A stretch of DNA of 64,000 nucleotides from Sindora glabra (GCA_020226215.1 CM035234.1:51277275-51341274); one strand, 5' to 3'; shown: positions 38,641 to 51,771, counted from the stretch's first letter. Made by a program: numbers and translations. Notes: generated by a model from the sequence alone, not told the origin.

Positions 38641-41600
38641 ATGCTTGTCTTTTATTTTATAGATTATATACAACAATGGTTATTGCTCTTTTTTCTAGAC
38701 CTTATTCTTAGTGTACAAAAGGATTCAAAGGATTGAATAAATATGAGTAATTAAGTTACTTTTTTATCTTATGTTAACTAGCAACTTAGTAAGAAAGAGC
38801 CACAGTTGTGTGAACTAGTTTACAAAGTTGGAATAAGGAAATTTGCATGCCAACTTGTTGAACAAGCAAGCCAAGAAATTAAAAATGAAATGGCATTAAT
38901 TAAAAGAAATCTTTAGTGATAAAACTGTCAATGTTAGCAAAGTATGTAGTGCTCCTAGGAGCCATGGTGGTTGCATTGGTTAATCATCACCTTATTGAAT
39001 ACAAGGCATACATAGTAAAATATCTAAGTTATGCAAAGGTGATTATTTTTCTCTATTACTATCTTCATATAGAATTGAAAATAAAATATCTTAAAATAAA
39101 AGAGAAATATGATATAACAAAGTAGCCATGTATTAATGGCTTAGTATTTATTTTGTTAGAACAATAAAAGAAATGATGGCCAATTTCACAATTTTGTTAT
39201 GATAAATTGAATTATTAAAGTGAATTGATGAAGTATAATTTCATGTACTAGTATTTTTTTTTTATCATTTATACCATATGTTTTTCTTTCTCTTTCATCA
39301 TCATAAAATTGATTCAATGAGTTTCCAATGGAAAGATATGAAATTCATCTTACTGGTCTCATTGCATTCCTAAAAGTTAATGCTTTCTATTAATTGAATA
39401 TGACACCTCTATGATTAGTTTCATTACATTCTTTGAAGTGATTGAATTCATACCTCTCAGTAACTAAACAAAATTTTAAGTTCTTAATGAAAAAAAAAAT
39501 GAAACATGTCTAGCTAGTTTTACTACATTTCCAAAAGTGGATGCCTTAATGATTAAAAGGTTTAGATATGGACGAAGTCACTATTATAATTGTGTATATA
39601 AAAAAGGCTAAATTAATTTATACAATTGGAGTAGTTATAAGAATAGTACAAATAACTATAAGATTAATTTTCATCACTAAAAGTTAAAGAATATAATGAG
39701 AAGGGCTTATATAATAGAAACTCAAAAGGTTCTGAATGTACATGAAGTGAAAGGTTATTGGAAGTTTTGAAAGTATATGTTACCAAAGTGGCACCAGAGG
39801 CTAATTTTGTTAATAAGAATGATACTCTCAACCATAATTTTTATGATATAGTACAACTCAATGTGGTAAATTTCTTTATACATTTAAAAGAAAGGTTAAT
39901 AATTTGATTGGTAATAACAATGGAAAATATCATTTTCTTTTGAATTAATATTGAATATTTATCTCTTATAGATAGTGTAATAATGCGCACTATTTCTAAG
40001 AATAGAAAATATTTTTTCTAATTAATGATTGGTGAAAATTATGTCAATATAATATATAATAGTACAAATTTGATTGAAAACTCTTGAAGAGTTAACACAA
40101 TTTTACCAAGAGATACACAATACTTGTAGATGCATTATTGTCAATTATCTTTTGAAGATATTAACTAAGTTTTAGAGATATATAATGAAATAGATACTAT
40201 AATGAGATAATAAAATATTAAATATCTTTATATTATATTGGTTTTCTTAAGTGAGAAAAATGTGTTAGAAAAATTACTATCATTTTATTTTAACATGTAG
40301 TATACATATACAAAGCTGATTGAAAGAAATGTAAATCAAAAGCTCATTGATCAAAATATTTTTATTATATGATATGATCAAATGAGCTATCTTAGATCAA
40401 CAATGATGCAAAAAATCATTAAAAATTACAAGATTATTCGTTGATTATCTCAAGTGATAATTGATATTCCTTAAAGGTTTTTTGCCTTCTGTTGTATCTA
40501 AGGTTCAATCATTAATCCTTGCATGTGTGCATCCTTATTTACCAAAAAAAGTTTATTCATTAAAGAACTAGAAGATTCCTCAATTTAATAAATTTTCATG
40601 TACTTTTTGTTATCAAGGTAATTTGTTTATAAAGCATTAAGGCCATTGCTAGCTAAAGTTAAGACTAGATTCCTAAATTTTTTTAAATGAATACAAGGTG
40701 ATATTTGTTGATTGGTCCACTATGTGGACTATTTGAGTATTTTATGATCTTAATTATATATGAATTTATTTTCAATCTAAAACCTAATGTTTACAAGATT
40801 ATTAGTGCGAGTAATTGAACTTTGGACATATTTTTCTAATTTGCAATTAAGAAAATAATACTAGTAGATTTATATCCAAAACTTTTAAAGATTATCATGT
40901 TTCAATGGGAATGAACGTTGAACATCCTGAAGTATTTTTATATGTAAAATGATATGATTAGAATAATTTTAATGTCTCAAGTTATTAGTTGTGTCATTGT
41001 TCAAGAGAACAAAATTCCCTTTATCATCTTGAAAGATGTACAACTTTACATATTGTAATACTTATGAAGGCAAAATGTTATAGTTCTTCCTTATAATTAG
41101 CTTTAATTAGAAGCTAAAAAAAATTTACATGTAAAGAATTTTTTAATGTCCAATATATATTTTTACTCTATTACAATGCATATATCTTGAAAAGTAATAG
41201 AGAATATAAGTTCACATGTAAAACTATAGGAAATAAGCAGATGTGGAAGCAATATGACATATAATTATCTTAATCCTCATACAAAATGATATGAACTAAA
41301 TGTTTATCAAATGATTGATTTATAAAGTATATAAAATTGCCAAATATATTACTGATTAAAAGAAAATAAAATATGTCAGGTACAAATGCTCCTATTTAGA
41401 TTGATACATAAGTACAACAATCTATATTTCAATCACAATTGATTTTTGGACATACTTGAAGCATGAAAGACTTATTAATTTCAAATATAAATATCCTCAA
41501 AATGGAAAAGGAGTAAATGGATGGCCTTATTGAGAAAATTAAATATTTTTCAAAATAGTTAAGACATAATTAAAGATAAACTTTTGGCAAAAAGTTTAGG

Positions 41601-43349
41601 TACTCGAAATTTATGAAAATAAAAAGATCTTAATTGATTATGTTTCCAATGAAAAAGATGAACTAAAAGGTAAATAGTTATCAACAATGTTAAGTCTTAT
41701 ATACAATTTAGAGCTAAAAAATTATGAAAAATAGTGATTAGTGAGAATCTTAAATTCCTAAAATGATGATATTTATTAGTCAAATAGAAAAGATGCAATT
41801 TAAATAGAAAATTCAAAATCTAAATATATTTGCAAAGTGAAGAAATACCTAAAAGGTGTTAAGTTAATGAAATACCTTAAAGGTGTAAAGCTAATAAAAT
41901 ACAAATATATAATTATATCATGATAATAAGAAAATTTTAATTACAAAGAGAAAGTATGATTTGCAACGCGAGGCTTGTTTGCAAAGATTGTAATTAGCTA
42001 TGAGAAATATTTATTATTATGTAGTGGATATAATTTTTTTGGCAATATCAAAACTTGACATGTATCTGATAAATTTAATTATATTTTATTTCACACATGA
42101 CAATTGACAATGATATTATAGTCTTTGAAGGATTTTAGATGTTTGAAGCATGCAATTTAAATATTTGAGAAATATATTCAATTCAGTTATAAAGAATGTG
42201 TTATGATCATCCTAATGAATATTTTTTTATTATACATATAATCACTTGTGTTGATATCTAAACGTGAATTATTATATATGTTGATAAATTGAATATTATT
42301 GAAATTCATGAAGAGCTTCTAAATGTGACAGAGTATTTGAAAAAGGAGTTTAAGATAAAAGATTTTGAAAAATTAAGTTTTATTTTAGTTTGGAGATTAA
42401 GTATTTAAATGATAGAATATTTGTTCATTAATTAAAATAAAAAGATTCTTTTTTATGGATAAATCACATCTATTAAGTATCGTAATAATTATTCAATTAC
42501 TTGATACTAATAAGGATTCACTTTAAACTCCACAAAATAATGAAAAATTTTTATGGTCCTGAAATACTATATCTTAGTGCGATTAATGTCCTATATTATC
42601 TTACTAATTACACATGCTTGATATAACTTTTTGAAAAGTTTATTTGTAAAATATAGTTCTTTTCCAACTAGAAGGTATTGGAATAGAGTTAAGCATATAT
42701 TTTTAGTATATTTGTAGAATAATGGTATGAGATTATTTTATTTGTATGAATTTTTTAATCATAACTATTTAGTTATACAAATGCAAGATGTTAATCCGCA
42801 CAAAGTTTGATCTCATATTACTATTCATGATGATACATATATATCATACTTTCTGGTAAGAAAAATTACAATTGTAGTTTCTCTAATATATATATATAAC
42901 AAGTGAAAAATCAATTCTTTTGATTTTCAAGGAAGAAATTTCAACAAATTCATAAAAAGGTAATGTTATGTGCAAAAGTTCAATTGCTTGAATAATGTAT
43001 CAAGGGAAAAAAACTCATTTTTATACTTACAAAAGGACTGTGATATTTAATCATAACAATAAGTTTGTTCAAGTGGTGTTTGTTGAATCACTAATAAAAA
43101 TATTAACTCTGATCTTTAGTGATATTTTCAATAAGGGAAATTAAGTTCATGCTGTATTCTTTTTTTTGCTTGATCTTGGTTTTTTTTTTTCATTAGGTTT
43201 TTCCAGTAATATTTTTAATGAGGAAAATTATTCAGTAAAATAATGATATATTCTTTTTTTTACTGAAATCTTTTTCTTCAATGTTTTTTTTTCAAAGTGG
43301 AACTTTTAATGAAGTATATTCTTTATCAAATGGACATCCAAGAAAAAAT
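38641..43349 (+). pseudogene. Decayed Ty1/copia polyprotein (element 2)
   Basis: Landmarks of a copia polyprotein appear in the right order in shifting plus-strand frames. The integrase core is at about 40700-40930 (…GPLCGLFEYFMILI…, and later a stretch reading like FNDYCMSIGINVEHP). The integrase C-terminal part is at about 41450-41520 (RLINFKYKYPQNGKGVNG, a degraded form of a 'GSKDKNPRKRKG' motif). The RT is at about 41950-42360 (LDMYLINLI…, then DNDIIVFEGF, then YVDKLNIIEIHEELLNV, with YVDK where YVDD is expected), followed by EYLKKEFKIKDFEK. The RT/RNase H linker is at 42580-42800 (SFPTRRYWNRVKHIFLVYL, then MRLFYLYE). The RT active-site aspartate pair is damaged. Stops and indels are everywhere, and the gag region (38.8-39.9 kb) is unrecognisable. 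This is an old, dead element. The frame at 38916-39125 has no domain. Confidence 0.75.
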
Positions 43350-43765
43350 GTTATAAATATTTATTTATGTGGATGCTTATATCATATCTTTAATTTATCA
43401 ATTAGTTATTATAATTGGAATTTATCTAGTCTTTAATTGTAATTAATTAATGATAAATATCAATTAGTGATTCTTATTAATTATTATATTAATTAGTGAT
43501 ATCTATCCACCAGTACCTTGGGCCTATCTATACAGATGTTGCATGAAGAATTTGAGACATTTAGAAATAAGAGAAAAACTTCTCTTTTTGTTCTACTCTT
43601 TTCTTTTAATTTTCCGTTATCCTACTTTTATTTTTATAATAGTTTATTATTTTTTGAATTACATTTCAACATAAGTTTTATCTCTCTAAATTTTAAGATT
43701 AGATATTTATTCTCTTAAAATCTCAAGTAAGATTATAACCAAATATTATTATAAGGAGATATTAC
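43350..43765 (+). repeat. Copia 3' LTR (element 2)
   Basis: TGTTATAAATATTTATTTATG follows 'catccaagaaaaaa', the eroded polypurine tract (families of this type usually have a G-rich tract here). The end near 43765 is an estimate; I found no target-site duplication. The small frame at 43518-43718 is not a gene. Confidence 0.6.
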
Positions 43766-46144
43766 GTTTTTTTCAATTTCATTTTACACTTTTTTTCGTT
43801 TGCTTGGAGTTACTGGACAACATTGAAAACCATAAATTTTTTGGTTAGAACGTTTGGGGAGGCTTTCATTATTTTCGGTCGGAGGATATTTGTCAGTAAT
43901 AATGAGAAAACGCCTAAACATAAATAGTAATATTATCGGAAATTTCACTCCTTAAATATTTTTATTATTAGATTACTTTTAATATATTAAAATTTATATT
44001 TTTAATTTCAATTCATTTATTTTAAAATTTAAAAAATTAATTTAATAATAAAAATACCCATTTTTTTTAGAAAATAAAACTCCTTGTAAAAGAATTATAA
44101 GAAGATTTTAACCATTTTCTTTTTGCCAAAACGATTGGGAAGGCATTCGAGGAAAGATATCTATTATCATATCGGAATAAGATTACAAACCGGTCCTAAT
44201 ATTTATTGATTAACAAGCGTAACATCATGACAACAAATCGGCGCCTGTTGGCAAATTGAAAATTTCAAGGGTTGGTGTCTACTTCGTTTTATCTACTTCT
44301 GTTCAAAACCTGATAACTTGTTAATGTTTTAATTTTATATATTCTATTATTTATCTTTTGTTTGGGTCGGGTGAGAAAAAATATAGAAATAATGGGAAAA
44401 ATATTGAAAGAAAATATATAAAAAATATTTTCATTTATTATTTGGATGTATAAAAAATAATTGAAAAAATTAATAAATACATTAATTTTTATTTAATTTG
44501 ATGAAAAAGTAAAAAAACTTAAAAAGTAATTTGTTAAATGATAAAATTATTCTTATAATAAATCAATAAAGTTGTTTAATAAATTTTACAAATAGACATT
44601 TTGATATTATAAAGTTCTCTGCATCTTTTTTTATACTTTTTTGGTGGGAAATTTTTTTGCTAATTCTTGAGGTACTTTTACAATCTATTTTCTTTTTATC
44701 TTTAATTTTTCATAATATTCAAATATAAAAAAAATTATTCTCAACCTTTTTTCTTTCCACATATTTTCTTATTTTTTTTCATAAATGCAAACAAAAGTTT
44801 AATTATTCTTAGAAATAAACCTTTTTTTTTTAACTGCTTGCTGTCAAGGCCCACCTTATTCAAGGTTAACGAGGCGTCGTCGATACTACAACCATGTCTG
44901 GGACGTGACTTCATCTGTCGAACGGCTATCTAGACGATGTAGTTCTTCAATAATATCAGTCCGAGGGGTGAATTGCACTATAAGAAATTTAGAAGAATGT
45001 TAATTAATTCTTTTGGCCAGGAATCCCATTGTCCGCGGGTCTCATTAAACCATCAACTAATACGAAATTCAGCTAGGTCAGATCTAATGATATTAATTAA
45101 TTATGTCATCTAATTCAGAACAAATTATGAATTCCTATTTCTTTGTCACTGTGTTCTAACTTATTTGCAAAATTTATTATTAGTTACCGGGAAATTGTAT
45201 CATTTTATAGAAGGAGGAGGCTTTCTCCAAATTTTCCTATGGCCAAAATTAATAATTTTATTCTTGAAATTATAAAGTAACAATTAAATAGTTCCTAAAT
45301 TATATAATATTACAATTTTATCCTGAAAAATAATTTATATATAAAATTTTGACTTTGTGTATATAGATAATTTTGTTCTTAAATTATATGATTGTCAAGA
45401 GATAATATTGTATATATAAATTATTATTTAAAAATAAAATTATAATTTTATATAATTTAAAAATTATTTTATCAATATTTTATAATAAGTAAATTGTATC
45501 GTAATGCCGCTTCTTGAACTTCTTTTCAACAAGGTATTAACACTAATCTTTATTTTAAATAGATGCTAGTTTTATGAATTATTACTATTATATTTCTAAA
45601 ATATCTTTTTTTAATTATGAGAATGCGATTATAAATCAGGAATTTTGAAAAATATAATTTCATGATTACTTAACCAATTTTTGCATATAACTACTTATTT
45701 TTATTCGTCTTCTCATGATACTTAATAAATTTTTACATATGATTACTTGTTTTTATTCATCTTCTGATGATCTTTTGATAGAAAACTTTGAATGATCATA
45801 ACTTTGAATGTGTATGAGTCCACCTAGTAAAAAATGTGTGAATTGAGTTCAAAACTTTGAATGATTATAACTTTGTGCTCAGTTATCTATTTTGGGCAAA
45901 TTTATTTTTATTTTCATGTAATTTTTTGAGATCTATGCACTTGTAAAAGTCAAAAGCATTTTGCTCGCTTTAGTTTATGAAAAAAAAAGCTTTTTTCAAA
46001 GACTTTTCTTAATTTTTCTTCATTTTCTTGTTATTTTTCTAACTTTGATTTCATTTTTATTAATTTAAATTCATTCAAATCTCATATTAAACTTTTGTTC
46101 CCTAACTTTTTTGGTATTTAGTAGTGTCATAATAATTTTCTTAA
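43766..46144. other. Spacer with two less AT-rich patches
   Basis: No gene recognised. 43840-43930 and 44120-44280 share loosely similar phrases (aacgtttggggaggc/aacgattgggaaggc). 44850-45060 is clearly richer in GC than its surroundings but has no reading frame or RNA fold I can identify. The rest is AT-rich. Confidence 0.5.
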
Positions 46145-48140
46145 TAAATAAAATTACTAAATAATAATATATTACTGTTGATCTAAGTAACATATTACTA
46201 TTTCATTTTAAAATAGTAATACTAACTAAAAATCTTAAAATAAATGGATAAATTAAGTCTAATTAATAATCAAAGTGCTAAATAACAGTATATTATTGTT
46301 TCTTCTTCAAATACTATCATATTACTGTTTCATTTTAAAATAATAATACTAAATAGAAACTCCAAATAAATGGATGAATGAAGTCTAATTAACAAACAAA
46401 TTGCTAAATAAAAATATATTATTATTTCGTTTCAAAATAGTAATACCAATTAAAAATTCTAAATAAATGGATAAATTAAGTTTAATTAACAAACAAATAA
46501 CTAAATAATAACATATTTTTGTTTGTTCTCCAAACAGTAACATGTAGAAATGTATTATTATTTCATTCCTAAACAGTAACATCAATAAAAAATCTCAAAT
46601 AAATAGATAAATCAAATCTAATTAATAATTTAATTGATAAATAATAGTATATTATTGTTTGTTCTCTAAATAGTAATATGTTATTGTTTCGTTCAAAAAT
46701 AGTAATATCAATAAAAAACTCTAAATTAATGGACAAATGAAGTCTAATTAACAATAAAAATATCATGTTACTGTTTCATTTCAAAACAACAACACTAGTT
46801 AAAAATTTTAACTAAATGGATAAATCAAGTCTAATTAATGGTCAAATTCCTAAAGAAAAGGATGTTATTGTTTCATTTCAAAATAATAATACTAATAAAA
46901 AATTTTAAATAAATGGATAAATCAGGTCTAATTAACAACTAAATTATCAAATAATAGCATATTACTCTTTGTTCTTTAAATAGTAACATGTTTCTATTTC
47001 ATTCTAAAATAGTAATACTAACAAAAAATTCTAAGTAAATGTATAAATCAAGTCTAATTAATAACTGAATTGCTAAATAACAACATATTATTCTTTGTTC
47101 CCTCGACAGTAACATGTTACTATTCATTTTAAAATAGTAATATTAGCCCAAAATCTTAAATAAGTAGATAAATTAAGTCTAATTAATAATTAAATTATCA
47201 AATAACAGCATGTTACTGTTTATTTTTCAGATAATAATATATTACTATTTTATTTTAAAACAATAATGCCAACTAAAAATTTTAAATAAATGGTTAAATC
47301 AAGTCTAATTAACAATCAAATTATTAAAGAAGTACATATTACTATTTCATTTCAAAATAATAATATCAATAAAAAATTTTAAATAAATGGATAAATTAAG
47401 TTTAATTAACAATCAAATTATAAAAAAAGAGGATGTTACTATCTCATTTCAAAATAGTGACATTAATAAAAAAAAATTTTAAATAAATGGATAAATTAAG
47501 TTTAATTAACAACTAAATTATCAAATAACAATATATTACTGTTTGTTGTTCATATAGTAACATGTTACTCTTTTATTTTAAAAAATTTTAAATAAATGGA
47601 TAAATTAAGTTTAATTAATAATTAATTTATGAAATAATAATATATTATTATTTATTGTTCAGATAGTAATATGTTATTTTTTTATTCTAAAATAGTAGCA
47701 CTAATAAAAAATCTCAAATAAATGGATAAATCAAGTTTAATTAATAACTAAATTGTTAAATAATAATATGTTACTATATTAATATGTCAAATAATAACAT
47801 GTCAGATTATCAAAGAAGTACATATTATTATTTCATTTTAAAATAATAATACTAATAAAAATTTTTAAATAAATGGATAAATTAAGTCTAATTAATAATC
47901 AAACTACTAAAAAAGAGGATGTTACTATCTTATTTCAAAATAGTGACATTAGCAAAAAAATATCAAATAAATAGATAAATTAAGTTTAATTAATAATTAA
48001 ATTACTAAATAATAGTATATTATTGTTTGTTGTTCAGATAATAATATGTTACTCTTTTATTCTAAAATAATAATATCAATAAAAAATCTTAAATAAATAG
48101 ATAAATCAAGTTTAATTAATAACTAAATTATCAAATAATA
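46145..48140. repeat. AT-rich minisatellite, about 17 units
   Basis: The marker phrase [tc]aag[t]t[ct]taattaa occurs about 17 times between 46257 and 48108. Spacings fall mostly into two classes, near 95 and near 126 bp: 127, 95, 138, 124, 89, 97, 126, 124, 129, 93, 99, 110, 128, 150, 96, 126. Long units carry an extra block with the near-palindrome AATAGTAACATGTTACTATT or variants. Each unit also has aaataaatggataaat. The minus-strand reading frames at 46385-46766 are by-products of the repeat. Confidence 0.9.
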
Positions 48141-49260
48141 ACATGTTATTATGTCTTTAAGTTCTTATTTATTTTTATTTTTATTTTTATCTTAACTAAA
48201 AATTTATTTTAATTCCTAAAAAATTAAATTTTTATAAATTTTATTTATGATTAAAATTTTATATTAATTTAATTTTTATAAAGTTAAAAATTCTCCAATT
48301 TTAATTCTTATAAGTTTTTAGTTTTTTATTTTTTATTTATATTAAATTAAAAATTATTCAATTTTAATATGTTGTAAAAGAGATTTTTATTTTGATATTT
48401 TTAATCTTCTTAAAATGCACTATAAATGTGTCATTTTATTTTTTGGGTATCCTTATAAATTTTCATATGCGAGTGCACTTAAATGAAAGAAAGTGAATTT
48501 TAGTATTTCGCTGCAATAAATTGTACCAAATGACACCAGCTTGATTATTTCCCTTTCATAATCTTAGAAATGAGATTGTTGATTCTATCTTTTTCCTTAG
48601 TTTTCCTCCAAAATTTCACCCATAGAATCTCCTATTTTTGTGGCCTTGCAGACCAGGGAGGATTGTACGAGTTGGTAAATTAATTGATGAGAAAATCGAG
48701 TGTTAATTTGCAAAGAAAATAAGCTTCGGAAGGTTCTCTTTTTATACTAACATTTGGGTTTCCTTTAAATCAAGGATACTTATTCTATATATAAATTATA
48801 ATTATGAGTATTAATATTTTATTTGACAACTTCATAAAAAAATAGATATATTACTTATATGTAGAAAATTTGCAAGCTAGCTAGTTATTTTTGTTTAACC
48901 TTTTAAATTGATCTCATATGTGTTCTAATCTTATTTTAATCTCTTTTTTTTTTTTTTTTACAAATCAATAGTTAAATGAAAAGTAAATTAGGTCAAATGT
49001 TTTTTTTCTCTTAAAAGTTTAAAACCTTTTCTATGCAATTTTTCTTTTGCTTCACATAAATATAATTATTTTTAATTGTTTTCGATGCAATTGCTCCAAA
49101 CTCATGCTCCAAAACATGGGACACAAAAAAAATTTGTATTGGTCCACATCAACAATGTATAGGGCCACACAAAATATGAATAGACTCAACACTTTATTGA
49201 AATTACATAACTTCCCCTTAATTAATAATGGATTGCCGCATTGGACGGATGATTTGAAAT
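48141..49260. other. Spacer, no recognised feature
   Basis: AT-rich with a poly(T) run at 48940-48960. 48530-48740 is somewhat less AT-rich but has no reading frame. It may include the 3' flank of the pseudogene that follows on the minus strand. Confidence 0.5.
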
Positions 49261-49261
49261 T

Positions 49262-49846
49262 TCATTTCTAACCTGTCTTTGGACGGGCAAACAGGAAAGA
49301 CGCAATGGTGACCCAATCTGTATAGGACTAATCTTTGAAGCTTGTCTGAGTTGAAGGGTTGGGTTATGCTTTATGGCATTTGCGAATGAGATTGCGAAAT
49401 GAATGTTAAAATCTTCAGACGCTGTCTGGGGTGAAGAGTTGCCGTCACTTAGTTGGAATACTAGGGAAATCCCCTCCCAAACATATGGAACAACACGTAG
49501 CCGTGGAATCAGGCTTTTGAACCATGGCTTCAGAATACAGTAGTTTGAGATAACTCCGAATGCTGGCCTCTTCGAGTCCAACATCAACAACGACTGCCAG
49601 GAGATCTTGCAGTGTTTCTTGGGAATTCAAGGCAATATTATTCCTGCCAGTAGTGGAAGGTTTTGGAGGATGATTTCTGACATAGAAGTAAGAAGCAATA
49701 GGGTGATAACTAAGATGAGAAGTAAGATTGCAATGGAAACTCCTATGCCATCGTTGAATGCGCTGATGTTGTTTGAAACCCAGAAAACCAGAAGAAGAAG
49801 AATCTGCTGTGTGGTCCGTGATGATAGTGAAGGAAGGAGATGACAT
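49262..49846 (-). pseudogene. RING-H2 (ATL family) E3 ubiquitin ligase pseudogene
   Basis: The ATL family comprises short membrane-anchored RING-H2 ubiquitin ligases: an N-terminal transmembrane helix, a GLD motif, then the RING. The frame from 49846 (MSSPSFTIITDHTADSS) contains SSSSGFLGF, a conserved N-terminal patch, then further on VGLEEASIRSYLKLLYSEA and DSTATCCSICLGG, which match the GLD region and the first two RING cysteines of ATL67/70-like proteins. A good transmembrane segment (IGVSIAILLLISVITLLLL) exists, but only in another frame between these parts, so at least two small indels separate them. The main frame stops at 49445, right after the first CxxC, and the remaining RING ligands are not readable: an FPVCPS stretch near 49285 in another frame is the only hint of the last Cys pair. 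It has no introns, as is usual for ATL genes. The intact relative was probably about 180-200 residues. It is the only host-gene remnant in the window. Confidence 0.75.
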
Positions 49847-49860
49847 CAACAACCATGGAA

Positions 49861-50090
49861 GTTGTGGTTACTTGGCTGCTTGGAGATTATATTAAAATCA
49901 ACCTAAGATTAAAAGAGAAAGGCCAGCAGAGTTAGCAGAATGGGCAAAAAGACAAAAGAAATGAGATTTTGCATTTGCATGAGAATACATGCTGTTATAC
50001 AAGTCAATGGTGGTTCGCATAAAAATAATAAATCCCCCGATCCAAATTTAAATCAAATAATTCTTTTTTTTTTAGAAATATTAACTTAAG
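49861..50090. other. Spacer between ATL pseudogene and copia LTR
   Basis: This contains the upstream flank of the pseudogene. No promoter element stands out. Confidence 0.4.
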
Positions 50091-50690
50091 CATGATATGG
50101 AAAATTGTGCTTTTGTTGATAACCTCAACAAAAGATGAGGCCTTTTCATAATTTTACCTTCTAAATTACATGAAGTTTGACATCAATGATTATTATCTAC
50201 AACTAATGAAGCCTACACTTATCCACAAGTCAATGTTAAAATTAAATTCTATAAAAATAATATCTCAAATTGAATCATGTGAAAAGAATAATATTAAACA
50301 CGAAAAAAATTTATTACTTGATCAATCGATTGTGAGCAAGTATGAAATTAAGATTTGTTGTAAATTACAAACTATTCACAATCGGTCTTAATCACGAACA
50401 CCAATAAGGATTTGCTGCTCTTATTAACCTTAGATAAGAATTTAATTGGGGAGATTTCTTGACACCGATAGGGAATACTTAGAATTAATCATAGGGTTTA
50501 GGAGTAACAACTCTTATTTATATTAATAATATTAGTAGGTCGACCCATCACTAAGAACTACCCATTATCATATTAATTGGATTAGATTACCATTGGATCC
50601 AAATTATTCAGTCACTTTCATATTGAGATAAACTCTTTTACATCTTATTTTATTATTGAATTAATAGGTCCACAAATAGAAAATCCAACA
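50091..50690 (-). repeat. Copia 3' LTR (element 3)
   Basis: On the minus strand the LTR starts TGTTGGATTTTC at 50690, directly after the polypurine tract AAGTGGGAGAT. A TATA box is at 50515-50522, about 170 bp in. The lower end is not defined; 50091 is an estimate because no terminal CA plus duplication could be matched. No 5' LTR partner was found upstream of gag. Confidence 0.65.
50515..50522 (-). promoter_or_regulatory. TATA box of copia LTR (element 3)
   Basis: TATAAATA on the minus strand in the context aatataaataagag, at the usual distance from a copia LTR start. Confidence 0.55.
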
Positions 50691-50702
50691 ATCTCCCACT
50701 TG
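50691..50702 (-). other. Polypurine tract, copia element 3
   Basis: Sense-strand AAGTGGGAGAT abuts TGTTGG, the classical plus-strand priming site and LTR start of many plant copia elements. Confidence 0.8.
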
Positions 50703-51139
50703 GACTATGTAGTTCAATAATAATGGTCATTTTAATAAGATGTAAAAGAAAAATATGGCATCTTTACACCCACTGGTCTAAATTGAGATCATAAATGTAT
50801 AGTAATATAAAATACAATATTCGATAGGGATATCAATAAAATATATATTTTGTAGATTTATACCTCATTAACCATCTATAAGTTTGTGGCACAATAAGAT
50901 TTATATAATAAAATTGTGATAAATCTTTACATATTAGCTTGAAGTATTCGCCCAAGATACTAAATGAGAATCATTATTCTCATCATAGTATTAAGACAAG
51001 GTCTAAACGTCTCTATAAATGTATCATAACAAAAATGTGCATAATAGTTGGCAAACATGAATATTTCATTTATGTTCATCTAAAGAAAACAACTTACATT
51101 ATAGCATTCTTACTAACCCAAAATATTAAAAGACTTAGC

Positions 51140-51771
51140 TAATCCCATATTGATTACATGATTATAATATACTCCTACCGTTAAGCCTTTGATTAATGGA
51201 TCCATAAGTATATGATCCGTAAAAATATGTTCAATACATGTAATATGCTTGCATATTTTCTCTTGCACAAATTAGTACTTTATATCAAAATGCTTTGTAC
51301 GAACAAAACTTTTATCATTATGAGAGAAGTTCACAATAGTAGTGTTATCACCGTAAATGATCAGGGGTTCAAGATGCTCTTAATAATCTCAAAACCAACC
51401 ATAAAATTCCTTAATCATATAGCAGTACAAGTGGATTCATAACATGTGACATATTCTACCTTCATAATGGAGGTTGCTGTTAAGGACTGCTTAACGTTTT
51501 TCCATAACACAACTCCTCCTGCCATAATAAAGATGTATCTAAATGTAGATTTGTGATCATTCGGACAATTAGCAAAATCTGAATCTGAATAACCTATAAC
51601 TGTGAGATCTCTTAATCTCTTATAGGTCAGCATGTAATCTTTTATACCCTGAAGGTACCTCATTACTCTCTTTACAGTAGTCCAATATCTTTGATAAGGA
51701 TTACTCAAGTATCTTTCCAGTACATCAGTAGCATAAGCTATATCAAGATATGTACATATCTGAGCATTCAT
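51140..51771 (-). pseudogene. Copia RNase H domain (element 3)
   Basis: RNase H removes the RNA strand of the RNA:DNA hybrid during reverse transcription. The frame from 51771 reads LDIAYATDVLERYLSNP, then VKRVMRYLQGIKDYMLTY, then GYSDSDFANCPNDHKSTFRY (the D of SDSDFA is a catalytic Asp), and later TATSIMKVEYVTCYES, where an E follows the usual A-E-Y position. It stops at 51415. In other frames the domain continues as PLIIYGDNTTIVNFSHND and RTKHFDIKY down to about 51140, ending with a DPLIKGL motif. At least one frame shift separates the two parts. Confidence 0.8.

Noticed and set aside
46385..46766. Two similar 65-residue frames that look like a tandem protein repeat
   Set aside because: They come from the AT-rich minisatellite units; the frame is not kept along the array.
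46145..48140. CRISPR array
   Set aside because: Units are long, AT-rich and similar along their full length, with no unique spacers, in plant DNA.
49222..49590. 122-residue frame next to the ATL pseudogene as a separate gene
   Set aside because: It overlaps the ATL region in another frame, has no domain of its own, and is best read as frame-shifted sequence around the lost RING.
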